Source of the DNA: Metridium senile
Taxonomy: Eukaryota; Cnidaria; Anthozoa; Actiniaria; Metridiidae
Length of the DNA stretch: 64,000 bases
Assembly (NCBI GenBank): GCA_949775045.1
Contig: OX459103.1
Coordinates: 10,536,842 to 10,600,841 of the forward strand
Direction: 5' to 3'
The position numbers and the translations under genes are program-made. Shown here piece after piece: positions 34,499 to 46,998 of this stretch. Under the pieces are notes generated by a model. The model had not been told where the DNA came from. It did not search any database and was given only the letters and a program-made list of their open reading frames with translations. The first letter of the stretch is position 1; each line of letters opens with the position of its first letter.

Positions 34499-37400
34499 GT
34501 AAGCAATTCTCATAAAAATAATCACCTAAAACAATTTAATATACTCATTAGTTATTTCGTAAGTTTTTCACTGTAATTATATTTTACAACTGAAAAAGGT
34601 CCACAATTTCGATTTTAATTCGAGAACCGGATTATTTTTGTGGTAAAATTATAAAATGATTTGAAAACAAAAAAAATAGCTGTAGCTGCGAAAGAACTAA
34701 TTTACTGAATGCCTTAACATTTATCAGGATATTCCGGCATCTTATTAGAAAACAATCACATTTTATATTAATGAATGTTTTTAGTCCATCAACAATTACT
34801 GGTTTGGGGAGAATATTGATATGTTTTTCAAAACATTAATGACTTGAACAATGACTAAATGCTTTCAAACTAATTTCCAATGCATTTGAACTCGGTATTT
34901 ATTCCTTTTCATATTGCAAAAATACTTATTTTAATTTCCCAAATATTTCACGGCTGTTCAGTTTTTCAATATAGCATAATTTAGATGTCTTTTTAAGCAT
35001 TCGTCTTCTTGCTGCGTTCCACAGCAACACACGTCCAACTAGACCTTTAAACACAAAGGGGGAAAAAAGATTTTTAATGGATGTTAATTAACTGTGTATT
35101 TCCAGGGCAACACATACTAAAATGTCCGTTACAAATCAGCGATAAACTTTCAACGTACACAGAGTTTCTTCCCGTAAAATGATTAAATCGATACCAAACT
35201 TAACTCTTTTAAATCGAAGTCAGGAAATACTAGGAAGGAAAGGTTGGACAAAAAGACAAATCGAAATTTCAATTCTATATCTAAATTGCATGGATCTAAT
35301 TTACACAAATTCTTGGTGTAGTGAATTTATTTTCGATCGGTAATGGATAATTTTGTTTGTATTGCCTTAGAAATACAGTTGATTGAAGTCTACCAAAACT
35401 CTAGTTTTTGTCTGTCTTTGAAGGTCTAGTTGTTCGTGAGCTGGGAATCGCAATAAAACGAAAGTACAAGCTATTTTATCTATTGACTTTGACTTGGAGC
35501 AAATAGGCGCCATTTTGTTCGACATGCATTCAGCTTCAAATAAAACTCGCCCAAAGTTTGTTTCAAAATAAATCTTCCCTGTCAAGAACAAGCATTTAAA
35601 TTTTTTTTGTTGATATTAGGAATTAAGTACTTTTCAAGACCAATAACTTTAAATTTTTAATTGAATAAAAAAAAAAGAATTACTAATACTATACTATTTA
35701 TGCCACATTAGTTTCGTAAATTTGGTTGCTGTTAATGCTTTAGAAAACCGGAAAAAAACGAATCCATTTTTTTTTAAACTTTAGAAAGTTTACATGTATT
35801 TTTTGTTTTGAAATAAAACATCTCTTTTCTACATATTTTAACGCGGTTGGAGGTTTCTATTTAATGCTATGGAGATAAGCATATAATTTCTGTTTTGTCG
35901 TATTATTAGAGTCTTTCCGTTATTTGTGTTTGCCGTTATTAATTGTTTTTGACAATTAATATTAATGTTTTTGAAATGAATAACATTGTTGTTCTTTCAG
36001 CTGTTCAGGTGCGTTTACACTAGCAACTTTGTCGCGCAAATTGAGCAGCTATTTCAATGGAGATTTTATCGCTGCTTTGTCACCGTACTTGATCAATCGA
36101 ACGTACTCCAATCGAAATTTAGCGCAACTCGCATCGATAAAATCGCTATTTAAATCGCTGATCAAATCGCGCCACAAAATTGCTAGTATAAACAGGCCGT
36201 TTTAGAAATTAGTCTATTTATTGTGACCAGGGATTTTTACCTAATTTGTTTATATTTGTTTATGTCATCAGTTCGGTTACTTGCCAGATTTGGCAATATG
36301 TGTCACGTGACAAAATGGCGTCCCCAAATAATCATCAGGGTTTCTTGTTGTCATGGATTTTTTTGTAGTAAAATCAAATCAATCCAACAATTCACTGTAA
36401 TAGGAGCAATCTATTGACATTTAAGTAGCAGTAGATGCCCATATTTGGATATTACACGACCTTTTATGACCTTTTATGATAAGTTGTTGTTGAATTTTTG
36501 ATGATCGTTGGTGTTTACAGAGCTATTTACGAGTATCATTTTGACGTTTTTAGCAAAATTTGCCCGTGGTTGAAAGAAATCGGCTAGATCAGAAGTATTT
36601 GAGTTTTCCTTTTTAACAGTATAATTTTTGTGTTGGCGCACAGCGAAAAAGTGATGGCGCATTTACAATGAAACGGCACACTGCAGTGAAACAGCATGGG
36701 CGCCATTTTACATCTCAGCAGTAGAGACTCGTACGAAGAAGTATCTGGACAACGATCGTAGGGTTTGTTGTAACTACTTTGGGCGAAGGGTCAAAAGCAT
36801 AAGAAACGTTTCGAAATTATCATTCAAATAGGAGGCGTTACAGCTTTGGAAGGAATGTTTCAGTATCGAACGAGAAGATGTATTCAGTCACGCGAACCCG
36901 TGCCGGCCGGAGGTATATCTGATCGCGCGCGTTCACAAAGATCCGACCTCGCATCAATTTGACGCAACATTCAAGAGTTAAGTAGAGACAAAGCCTTTGA
37001 TTTTGTATCCTAAATGTGTATTTGGTTATCATAAACATTGTAAAAGTGATTCGTTGCTTATTTAATAGCATATTATTTCGGATGTTATGCCCCCTACCAC
37101 GACAAGGTCACCACGCGTACCCAGTAAACCAGCAATGGAACTACAGCCAAGAAGTAGGTAGGGGCTGTCATCCCATTTGAAAGGGTTATTCCTTTGTAAT
37201 AAGTGTATGTGGCTTCTATTGCGATCAATAAAATAGAAGATACCACTCGCCAACATTGAGTTTGTTAGCGTTATTAATCACTTGATCATTTGAATGATAA
37301 AGGGTAATAAATACATAAACTTTTACAGATTTGTATGAGTACTAAGTATCTAATATTCATAGAAATAAATATATATATTTTTAAAAGCGTTTGTGGCTAT

Positions 37401-40400
37401 TCTTTGTAAGTCGTTTAATTTAGGTTCTTATTATCTTATTATTATCTTATTATCTTATTATCTTATTAGGTTCTTATTATCTTTATTTATTATTATTTAG
37501 GGCCACTAGGTTATCAGTACGATTATTGTAAATTGTAACTGTTATGTGTCACCCTCTTTAAATAAAGTTTATTCATTCATTCATTATTGATCGCTCACAC
37601 ATTTCAACATCTTTTGGTTGTTATGCTATTTGATACTGTTCCGGTGAAATCTCGAACGTGATTGGACAAAAGCAATGTCAAAATATTGCCAAATCTGGCA
37701 AGTAACCGAACTGGTCATTAATCCATCAATCCAGTTCAGTAATTCATTCATTCATTCATTCTTTTTTTTTTCTTTTTCTTTTTTCCATATTAGCATTCAA
37801 ATTATAATTATCATTCATGCAGAGTTGTTTGTTAAAATATTTAACGTACAGGCAGTGAGTGTGAGTCTCCCCAATTAGCCATGCCACTGGCTAAATACAT
37901 TGAGACGTTAAAAAAGTGATTTACTTAGTTGTTTTGTATATTTATCATCGTCATCATTATCATTAAGTTATAGGAATATAATCATCATTAATCATCCTTA
38001 AAATTATCATCATCATTGTGATCATCATCATAATATCACTGATTAATAATCTCCTTAGTCCTCACAGTTCCCTGCGTCATCTTGAAAAGTAGCCGGTCTT
38101 TGCATCAAAACGAGACGAACGTTGAGCTTACAATGATAGAGACCTTTTAACACTTTGCGGAACAATTATTCATGTTTCTCTATCATTACCTCAACGTTCG
38201 TCTCGCTTCGATGCAAAGGCCCAGCTACCTTTCAAGATGTGCGCAGAGAACTACACCTACTTGCAATAAGGTTGTCATACAGAAATAGAACATTTGTTAT
38301 AAACAAAATAGAACATTTGTGATTTAGTAGGATAGGAATTGATTAAAAGACAAAATAAGATCACTCAAGCTGAACTCTCTCTTTTGTCTTTTAATTAATT
38401 CCTATCGCACTAAATCACAAATGTTCTATTTTCTTTGTGACAAATGTTCTATTTTTGTATGACAACCTTACTGCAACTAGTTGTATAAAAGGGACTATTA
38501 CAAGCGTCATAAAAAGAATCAAAAATCAATATTTGTGATTACAGGCAGAGCATCTAACCGAAAAAGAAATCGCAGGTCAGTAATCTAATGAAAGTTCACA
38601 TCGTTAATAAATCATGGTTTTCTAACCGAAAAGTGAAATTACACTACATTAGTAATGATATGAGTCTCTCAGAGATTTTTTGAAATTATTTATTATTTAT
38701 GTTAAAAAAATTGTGTTATTGATGTTATTATTTACAATTCGAGTGAACATCTTAGCTTATGTCCGTGAAAAACTACTAAAAATGTAATGTCTAATTGTAC
38801 GTATACTATTTATTTTGTACTGGAACTTTTGAACATCACTGGAACAAAACAGTGTGACTATAATAGAACGTCATCGTATGATTAACCAACTTTTAAATGC
38901 AAATGAGAATATGTGTAAAATAACATGCTGATTAGGTGTACGTGTAGCAAAGTGCTTCAGTAAGACTTTCACAGTGGTTTGTGGCTCAAGAAAAAAATGA
39001 AAGCAAACAGCTACACACACACACCTCATTAGCACATATTTTCGTTTGTGTTTTAAAAGTGGGCTATACTAAAATGCTCTATTATATTAATCTTCATTGT
39101 AATGTGTATTGTGAAGGCTTTTAAAGGCTCGGTTTCCATAATGTTATGGTCATTATGATCGCTACGATCCTCTGAAAATCATGTATGGCTATCAGAATAG
39201 AGCTCAAAGTTCTGGGTGATTAAACAAAATCGACACTGATTTATTTATATTTAGATATATTTCGTCAAATTTTAGCTTCAGCCTACAATCATGTGCAAAA
39301 TTGTTGGGACATTGTCACGTTGGGACATTGTCACTTTTTTATGGGCGTTTTTGTTTGCGTTTAAAAATATATGCAAAATTTATCACTTTCGTGTACAAAC
39401 CCCCTCCCCCTAAGCAATGTAATTGGTCTCTCAAATGAAATTCGTTTTACATTCCCACAATTCAACATTGAAACGGGGGAGAGGGGGAAACGTGAAAATT
39501 TTATACGTTAAAAAACGGGGAATGTCCCAAAGTATTTTGCACATGATTCTAGCTTCAGTCAACAGTGAAAATAGTTGTATTAATTATTTTGCAAAAACGA
39601 AAGCGCCTTCACAGCGATCCTGGCGATTATATGCATGTGAACCAGGCTTTAGTTGTACAACAGCTAAATATAGTTGATAACTACTAGTAGACTCTTAATA
39701 GTTGATACAGTGATTTTCAAAAGACCGTGAAAGGATAGGCAAACTAATAGTTAGTAGTAAACACTAAACCCATTGTTTTCTTTTCTTTTTTTTTTTTTTG
39801 CTCTCAACTACCACAAACTAAATTAAATGGTCTATTTTCTTGCAAGGTCATATGAAAATCACTCTAGCTAAATACCATTACCCTCTAAATATTTGACAAT
39901 TGTTTCACAGATTTTTAGCGTGTACTCTAGTGAAATTGAGACTCTTGTTTTTCGACAATGATCTATTAATTATGCCGAGTTAGCAATAGCATTAACACCG
40001 ACCTTCCTCCAGTTGCTGGAGACTCATTCTTTTTTTTCTTTTTTTTTTATTTAATTTACAATTAATGAATACATTACTAAGTCCTGTATCCTAGATTGTT
40101 TCTATTATTTACAATCAATGGATATGCAGTACTAGGTACTGTATCCTAGATGTTTTTTCTATTGTTTACAATAAATAAATGTATTATAAATATATCCATT
40201 TAGTACCGTTATTTCTTATTACTATTTTCATACAGGGTAATTTTTTAAGATATTTGATAAAATTAAATAACTAAATAAATAGTAGGGATAAAGAAAAAAG
40301 AAAAAGGAATTAAATGAACTAAATTGTATTGTGCCAAACAACAATATTATTTTCTGATATAATTTTTACTTTGCATTTAATGCATTCAATATGGAGACCC

Positions 40401-41910
40401 ATTCTTTGTTCTATTATTATTACGATACAAGAGGTAATATAATAACATTTGTTAACACCGTAAAAAGATGTTAACTTAATTTTACTGGCGTTTCGAGCTT
40501 TAGCCCTTTGCCGGAGACGTCGGTAAAGTTAAGTTAACAAATTTCATTCTATTACGTATCGTTTATATCAAACACCAACGCAGCCTATACTAGTTTACTC
40601 GCTAGTTTCCATTTTTATTGTTATTAGCTAACTTCTATAGCCCCGACATCAATGTAATATATTTTCTCATCAGCTATTTTTTTGTGTTTATGTATGTGTA
40701 CTTTCAGACTACAAAGAGGCATTCAGTGTTTTTGACAAAGATGGCGATGGTACCGTTACCGTGAGTGAACTGGGTACTGTAATGAGAACAGTTGGAGTAA
40801 CTCCTACTGACGAACAGCTACAACAAATAATCGATGAAGCTGATAGGGATGGTAAGATAGATACAGTGGAACCCCGTTAATCCGGCCACCGAAGAGACAG
40901 CCCAAAGTGGCCGTATTAATGGGTTGGCCGTATTAAGCGGGTAACTTTTATAGAAAATGTATGGGCATGCTCTTCGTCGGGACCTAAAAAACGGGGTAAT
41001 AACGGGGTGGCCGCATTAAGCGGGTGGCCGTAAGATGGGGTTCCACTGTACTAGAATTAAATACAACGAAACCCCACAAACAGCAATAGTCTCCTTCACA
41101 GTTCCCTGCGCCATCTTGAAAGGTATCCGGGCCATTGCATCGAAGCGAGACGAACGTTGAAGTCTGCAAAGGTTGTCGGTATTTTTTCTCTTGTTATCGA
41201 TACATTCATAGCATATTTTGGTTGTACGTGTTTGTGTTATATGACCATAAAAAGTTAATTGTTGCAGTGGTAGATATAAATACCAAAGTTTTTTCTTTGT
41301 CCATGTAACCGACATTTTTTGCAGGCTTCATAGTGTAGACTGTAGCTTCGGCTGCGACAACGATTTTTGAAATAGGTGTATAAGCTCAACGTTCGTCTCG
41401 CTTCGATGCAAAGGCCCGGCTACCTTTCAAGATGGCGCAGGGAACTGTAAAGGAGAGTATTCAACATCAAATCTTTATATAGGCATTCATCCATATTAGT
41501 TAGTCTGAGTCTCCCCAATTTAATTAGTCACTGGCTAAATACAAAGAGAAGTTAAAAAAGTGATTTATTTATTTATTACTGAATTAATTATTTTTTTGCA
41601 TTTATATGTTGCTACAACGTTATTAACATCGCTGCTCATTTCCATGTTGCATAGGCAATGGTACAGTGGAGTTTGCCGAGTTTTTAGAAATGATGTCCAA
41701 AACAAAAAATGAAAACCAGAACACAAGTGAAAAAGAGATCTATCAAGCATTCTGCGTCTTCGATAAAGATGACAGCGGTTTCATCAGTGAGGAAGAACTG
41801 CGCGTTGTCCTAACGAGCCTGGGGAGAGAAACAGTCACACCAGATGATGTGGAGGAGTTTCTGTGTGAGGCTGATATTGACGGTGATGGTCGTATTAACT
41901 ATGAAGGTAT

Positions 41911-41948
<38 letters not shown>

Positions 41949-43358
41949 GTAATGTGATGATGATGATGATGATAAGATAATGATGGAGATAAGAGATTAA
42001 GATAATGATGGTGATGATGGTTAGATGTTGGTTGTGGTCGTATTAACTATGAAGGTATTGATGATGATGATGATCAGTGATGATGATGACGATGATGATG
42101 GTAATGTGATAATGATGATGATGATGAAAATTATAATGATGGTTATGAAGATGATAATGGTAATGTGATGATGATGATGATAATTATACCGATAATGATT
42201 AAGATAATGATGGTGATGATGGTTAGATGTTGGTTGTGGTCGTGTTAACTATGAAGGTATTGATGATGATGATGATCAGTGATGATGATGACGATGATGA
42301 TGGTAATGTGATGATGAAGATGATGATAAGGATGATGATGATAATGGTTAGATGATGATTATATGGTCGTATTAATGATGGAGGAAATAATCATGATAAG
42401 AATGATGATGGTAATTATACTGATAATGATTAAAATGGTTAGGGTGATGATGGTTAGATGTTGATTGTGGTAGTATTAACTATAAAGGTACTGATAATAA
42501 GATTGATCAGTGATGATGATAATAATGACGATGATGATAGTTAGATGATTATTATGATGATATAAACGATGATAAGGATGATGATGATGGTTACATGACA
42601 ATTGTGGTCGTATAAACTGTAAACGTGATAATCAGATGGTATATTGTTGATAATGATGATAATTACATTGATGATGATAAAGATCATCAATAATGATGAT
42701 TACGATGACGATGATAGTTATGATAATAGAAATGATGGTAATAATGATGATGATGATGGTGGTGGTGGTAGTAGTCATGATTATATATTATTATTATATA
42801 TAGTAATGATTATGATAATAATGGTGGTTGTATTCACTTCGAAAGTCATGATGATAAAGATGATGATGATGATGATAATGTCGATGGTAATGACGATGGT
42901 TAGAAGATGATGATAATAATGATGGTGATGATCAGATGATGTCCATGTTGATGAAGATCATGCATGATATCAAAACTCAATTTCAATTCAATTTCAATTT
43001 ATCTATAAATATATAATGTTGTACATTTGATTTATACGTGCGCAGCCTGCAGGTAGCATAACTAGTCGAGGCAGGCTGTGCAGATACTTTAAATAGAGAT
43101 TTACATTTTGATATTACAATTATACTTATTATTTCAATATATTACAAAAATAGTAATGTTTTAAATGTTAACCGAAAAGAAAAAATAAATAAATTTGATA
43201 AAAACTATAATAAAATATATGCTAATGTATAAAATGATACTAGTGGCCATTGCATTTCTATACCTGATATACTTACCAGTTATATATGTATATAAAAACA
43301 GCTTTCTGTCTTCTTTATAGAGTTCTATAGGATCATGATGAAAAATTCAACCAAGTAG
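34496..43358 (+). CDS. Gene D: calmodulin-like protein with four EF-hands
   Basis: Join 34496-34498, 38545-38575, 40708-40851, 41655-41906, 43321-43358; 155 aa. The start codon is alone on exon 1, as in many calmodulin genes (ATG|gtaagc). The second exon gives [10 protein letters not shown], the counterpart of calmodulin ADQLTEEQIA. Four canonical loops: [48 protein letters not shown], each with Asp at position 1 and Glu at 12. Introns fall inside loops at calmodulin positions. Several helix residues differ from calmodulin, and the C-terminus is [10 protein letters not shown]. It should act as a Ca2+ sensor in the cytosol; targets are unknown. The single-codon first exon is the least certain part. 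Confidence 0.75.
36010..36205. mobile_element. MITE with 'GTTTACACTAGCAA' ends
   Basis: Left 'gcgtttacactagcaacttt' and right 'aaaattgctagtataaac' are inverted. Inner 'gcgcaaattgagc' / 'gcgatttga' elements are A/T-rich with repeated 'aaatcgc'. A looser relative with 'ttttcactagcgacgcaaac' ends is at 43605-43880. Confidence 0.55.
36269..37713. mobile_element. Non-autonomous TIR transposon, 1,445 bp, 5-bp TSD
   Basis: 31-bp terminal inverted repeats starting CAGTTCGGTTACTTGCCAGA and ending ...GGCAATAT, flanked by GTCAT (36264-36268 and 37714-37718). No transposase frame. The element at 57523-58696 has TIRs of the same length and similar sequence and also a 5-bp TSD. CAG...CTG ends and a 5-bp target duplication would fit some hAT-related groups; that is a guess. 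Confidence 0.8.
38056..38255. mobile_element. MITE family 1, copy 2
   Basis: Arms 'cctcacagttccctgcg' and 'gcgcagagaactac', with 'gagacgaacgttgag' / 'ctcaacgttcgtctc' inside. The centre 'ttacaatgatagagacc' is inverted relative to the copy at 52.4 kb. Confidence 0.75.
38268..38472. mobile_element. Inverted-repeat element with 'aaggttgtcatacaga' ends
   Basis: Left 'aaggttgtcata' and right 'tatgacaacctta'. Inner 'aatagaacatttgt' / 'acaaatgttctatt' and 'gattaaaagacaaaa' / 'cttttgtcttttaatt', with 'actcaagctgaactctctct' in the middle. Related copies (same 'actcaagctgaac' centre) are at 49120-49300, 49300-49455 and 56985-57155. Confidence 0.7.
38545..38575 (+). CDS. Gene D exon 2
   Basis: Acceptor gattacag at 38544 and donor gcag|gtcagt. 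31 nt encoding [10 protein letters not shown] plus one base; first helix of EF-hand 1. Confidence 0.65.
39285..39551. mobile_element. MITE with C-rich/G-rich inner arms, copy 2
   Basis: Ends 'caatcatgtgcaaaattgtt' and 'agtattttgcacatgatt'; inner 'cccctccccctaagcaatg' and 'cattgaaacgggggagaggg'. Same design as 11465-11733. Lies in gene D intron 2. Confidence 0.65.
40430..40562. repeat. MITE-like repeat ('TTTACTGGCGTTTCGAGCTTT')
   Basis: Ends 'aacatttgttaac' and 'gttaacaaattt'; centre 'ctggcgtttcgagctttagc'. Related to segments in the last intron of copies A, B and C (1250-1375, 14881-15000, 25690-25870) and to 6870-6960. Confidence 0.6.
40708..40851 (+). CDS. Gene D exon 3: EF-hand 1 and start of EF-hand 2
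   Basis: Acceptor ctttcag at 40707 and donor gt at 40852. 144 nt, the same length and phase as gene E exon 4. Loop 1 is [12 protein letters not shown]. It ends inside loop 2 at DRD-G. Confidence 0.82.
40864..41048. mobile_element. pogo/Tigger-like MITE, TA target site
   Basis: Ends CAGTGGAACCCCGTTAATCC and ...GATGGGGTTCCACTG, flanked by TA on both sides (40862-40863, 41049-41050). 185 bp. 'CAGTGGAACCCC' ends with TA duplication are typical of pogo/Tigger-type Tc1-mariner MITEs. It starts 13 bp after the exon 3 end of gene D. Confidence 0.8.
41088..41455. mobile_element. MITE family 1, copy 3, with about 200-bp unrelated centre
   Basis: Left arm 41088-41162 and right arm 41387-41455 match copies 1, 2 and 4. 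The centre (about 41163-41385) is different, so it is either an insertion in the MITE or a longer parent element. Confidence 0.7.
41655..41906 (+). CDS. Gene D exon 4: EF-hands 2-4
   Basis: Acceptor tgcatag at 41654 and donor gaag|gtattg. 252 nt. Completes loop 2, holds loop 3 and most of loop 4. The last exon supplies the loop-4 Glu-12. Confidence 0.82.
41908..42960. repeat. (GAT)n-rich array in gene D intron 4
   Basis: Degenerate GAT/GATGATGAT sequence starting two bases inside the intron. It includes repeated larger blocks 'gtcgt(a/g)ttaactatgaagg' at about 42038 and 42240 that copy the exon 4 end, so the array grew by duplicating the exon-intron junction. Confidence 0.85.
43321..43358 (+). 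CDS. Gene D terminal exon
   Basis: Acceptor ctttatag at 43320. Completes the GAG codon for loop-4 Glu, then [11 protein letters not shown] and TAG. Confidence 0.72.
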
Positions 43359-43604
43359 TCCAAAATCGACGGCCGTACACTACTCGCACTTTCTCACAAA
43401 TAGACTAGGACTATTCAACAACATCGATTGCACTCACTGTATACTGACCTATTTCAATTAACGTTGTCCATCTGGAATGGTTGATCTGAGATAGGTGTAT
43501 GTAATATGTAATATGTATTCTGTGACCTGTGTTTGGAACACGATGAATACGTTTGTTTTTCTATTTTACTATATCTAGCACCGCAACACTAAAAGGTACA
43601 TTGA

Positions 43605-43880
43605 ACAGTCTATTTTCACTAGCGACGCAAACGCAAGTGCAAACGCAAGCGCAAATTTCAAGAGACCTTATTTCGTCGTGAAAACCGTTTGACGCAGTGA
43701 TAACGCAAGCGCAAGCGCAAACGCAAGATATCAAAAATTTTCCTTGTGCGGTTTGCGCTTGTGCTTGCGCTTGGCACTAGTAAATAGTTTGTTTGCGTAT
43801 GCGCTTATTCGCGTCTCGTTTTCACTATAAAATTAACCCTTGTGTTTGCGCTTGCGTTGCGTCGTTAGTGAAAACCAGGC
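43605..43880. mobile_element. MITE with 'GCGCAAGCGCAA' repeats
   Basis: 'tattttcactagcgacgcaa' at the left and 'ttgcgtcgttagtgaaaacc' at the right are inverted. The body is filled with aacgcaagcgcaagcgcaaa-type motifs and their complements. Confidence 0.7.
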
Positions 43881-44103
43881 TTTAATTTGTCGTGGGTAGC
43901 GTGGAATTCTTGAGGGTTTAAATTTACAGCAAATATAATCGAGATGTGCAAATGTTTTGTATAATCAAAGGCCACGATAAGGTGGACGTACAATGATGTA
44001 TTTTGAGATGCTTTTGCCAGCCAACCATTGTTATTAAAAAGAAGAAAATTTTAAAATCTATTGTAAAAATGTTGGAAACACAAGACCAACATTTGTAATC
44101 ATT

Positions 44104-44279
44104 AGGGCCCGGGCAAACGGTTTCAACATTTGCTTCAACATCCGTTCGATTTTGTTGAAACGCTTTTAAACTCTTTCAACATCAATTCAACATCGATTCA
44201 ACACGTTTCAACAATGTTGAAAGAGTTAAAAAGTCTTTGGATGTTGAAACAACTGTTGAAACCGTTTGCCCGGGCCCTT
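44104..44279. mobile_element. MITE family 2, copy 2
   Basis: Ends agggcccgggcaaacggttt and aaccgtttgcccgggccctt are inverted. Inner 'caacatttgcttcaacatcc' and 'ctctttcaacat'. 176 bp, the most complete copy. Confidence 0.8.
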
Positions 44280-44559
44280 TCACTCACCTATTGTATTACC
44301 TAGACAGTGTTTTGTATTGTACCTGAAAGTAACGACCAAAATCACTCAAAAAGGAAGATATAGATATCTCTACCACAAACGATTTTCCTTTAATGTATTT
44401 CACAATCAATATTTCTATATTAAAACTTACTATATATAATGCGTTATTTGATTTGATTATGGTTGAAATAGAAAAATAAATATATAAATATATAAATAAA
44501 AAATATATTATTTCGCTTATATTTATTTTGAATTGTATAACTTTTATTCGAATGTGAAT

Positions 44560-44995
44560 ATAACTGACCCTTATATTATTAAAATGATCCCGCAAACCCG
44601 CAAATATCCCTCGGGAAATACTCTCATTTTTTCAGTCCCCGCTTATTTCGTAAAGGTTGTCATAGGTGATACATTAAAAACCTGCCTAAAAGAACCAGTC
44701 GAAATAAGTGACCCTTTTATCAATAAAATGATCCCGCAAACCCGCAAAATATCCCTCGGGAAATACGCTCTTTTCTTTTTTCCTCCCAATATACAATTAT
44801 TTCATACAGGTTGTAAAATCCTGCCTAAAAGAACCAGTCGAAATAAGTGACCCTTTTATCAATAAAATGATCCCGCAAACCCGCAAAATATCCCTCGGGA
44901 AATACGCTCTTTTCTTTATTCCTCCCAAAATACACTTATTTCATACAGGTTGTAAAATCCTGCCTAAAAGAACCAGTGGATTGTCAAATAACATT
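44560..44995. repeat. About 140-bp tandem repeat, three copies
   Basis: 'gatcccgcaaacccgcaaa' occurs at 44586, 44730 and 44869 (spacing 144 and 139). The unit also contains 'tatccctcgggaaatac' and 'cctgcctaaaagaaccag'. Confidence 0.85.
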
Positions 44996-45959
44996 ATTCA
45001 CTTGCTTCGATGTTTTTCCAATAAAATCCTATTGTAGAATTTTCTTTTTTTTTGAAAGATTCTTAAAAGGATGATACAGAAAATTATTTAAACAATTATG
45101 AAACCCAAGAGGAATGTGTTGGAAAATTTATTGAAAAAAGCGAATACAACTTTCTGTTGGCGCTAAAAGGTATTTTAATTGGTACCCGCTTTCCGTAGAT
45201 AAATAATTTATACTTGCGTGACGCCGCGCGGGATTAAAGCCAGTAATCACGACCCCAAAGCGCATGCTCAGAGAATTTAGCCTTAAAAACCATTCAAAAA
45301 CAATTAAACTGTCGCAAAAAGAATGAACGAGCCGGCAAAAATAAAATAGAGCTTTCCACAAAGCCGTATGGATTCATATCTCGGCATCTTAGTTTGTAAT
45401 GAGTGATAAAATTTGGAGTTATTAATTATTAAGTGCACAAAGGGGTTGAATTGTATTTTTTTTTTCCACTCACTCTTGAGTGTCAATATGATAACAGTTT
45501 TAGGTTTTGAAAAAGAAGCCACAAACGGATTTTTTCACAAGTTATAATGTATAAATGTTGTATATCGAATTGTCGTAAAATTGGTTTGAAAAACATGACG
45601 GAAATACTTTCTTTGATAAAAAGTGAGATTTTTGAATATATGTATTGTCGATTCAGGCTTACAACCGCAACATTTTATTGATAAAATATACAAACAAACT
45701 CACTAAAAAATATAGTCACTTACCGCAACTGTAAGCCAAGGTGCGAAAGACATTAAAGTGAACCATTTTTCTCTTTGAAAATATTATAGAAATGTTTTTT
45801 CGATCGGCGAAGTGAATTTAGATTTTAAACCGCAAATTTGATTCAGTAATAGAATGGCTAAGATGACAAAAAAAATTACCAGAAAAACTATTACAAACGA
45901 AAATGAATTTGATACGATAAATAATCAGAATGTTCAATTCTCTCTTTGGAGGATTTCGA

Positions 45960-46560
45960 TAAATTAAGCAGTGAAACCACAATTTTTATTGATAAAAAAA
46001 TAAGGAAAACATCTACAATTGTTAAAATTCTTGCTGATGTAGTTCTGCAATTGTACAACAAACTTGTAGTAAAATAAAAATAAATTAAGAAAACACGTTT
46101 TAAAAATAGCAATAAATCTAACTTTACATTCTTCATTTAAAAAAAAAAAAAAAAAAAACCGCAAGTTTTATTGATAAAATAAACAAACAAAAAAACAGAA
46201 TTCTACAACAAATTTGTAGCAAAATAGGATAAATTAAGAAAACACGTTTGAAAATAGCACTAGCTTAATCTATAGACTTCACATTCTTCATAAATAAAGA
46301 AAAACCTGCAAGTCTTATTGATAAAATAAACAAACAAAAACACACAGAATTGTACAACAATTTATAGCAAAATAGGATAAATTAAGAAAACAATTTTGAC
46401 AATAGCAGTAAATCAAACTGCACATTCTTCAGTCTTTATAAATAAAAAAAACCTGTAAGTTTTATTGATAAAATAAACAAACAAAAACACACAGAAATCT
46501 ACAACAAATTTGTAGCAAAATAAGATTACTGAGAGAGAGCGCAATCGGATTTATAGATAT
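45960..46560. repeat. About 147-bp tandem repeat, four copies
   Basis: 'ttattgataaaataaacaaa' occurs at about 46168, 46315 and 46462, with a more diverged copy at 45986. The unit includes 'tagcaaaataggataaatta'. Confidence 0.8.
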
Positions 46561-46998
46561 CAGCAAAAATGTTTATGAATTTTCTATGAATGCAGTACAG
46601 CCCCAAATTTTGTTAATAAAATAAACATAAAAAACGCAGACATTTAAATGAAAAATGTATGAAATTGTTTATATGAATTTACCTTTATTTCGAAGTCTAT
46701 AACAAACGTTTGGCTGTATATTTTATATCTAATTATATACTACAAATTAATACTACAACTAATTTTATAAGTACATAAAAGGTAAACAAAAAATTATAAA
46801 ACTATAATAATGTTTTTATAGTTTGACATAAAAGAATGAATTCTAACCTGCAAAAGATTCATTTCTTTCTGTTTTTATAATAAAAGGTAATTTTGAGCCA
46901 CAAATCTTATTCATAAGCTAAACAGAAATGAATATAATATATATTGAGACAAAATATAATTCAATGAAGAGTGGGTGAAGCAATTATTAAATAAATGT

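Larger units (their letters stand above)
34499..38544 (+). other. Gene D intron 1
   Basis: 4 kb without a gene. Contains a MITE-like element (36010-36205; 'gtttacactagcaa' and 'ttgctagtataaac' ends), a TIR element (36269-37713), MITE family 1 copy 2 (38056-38255) and an inverted repeat element (38268-38472). Confidence 0.6.

Noticed and set aside
44296..44595. 99-codon minus-strand ORF
   Set aside because: Ile/Tyr-rich reading of AT-rich sequence overlapping a tandem repeat; no motif.
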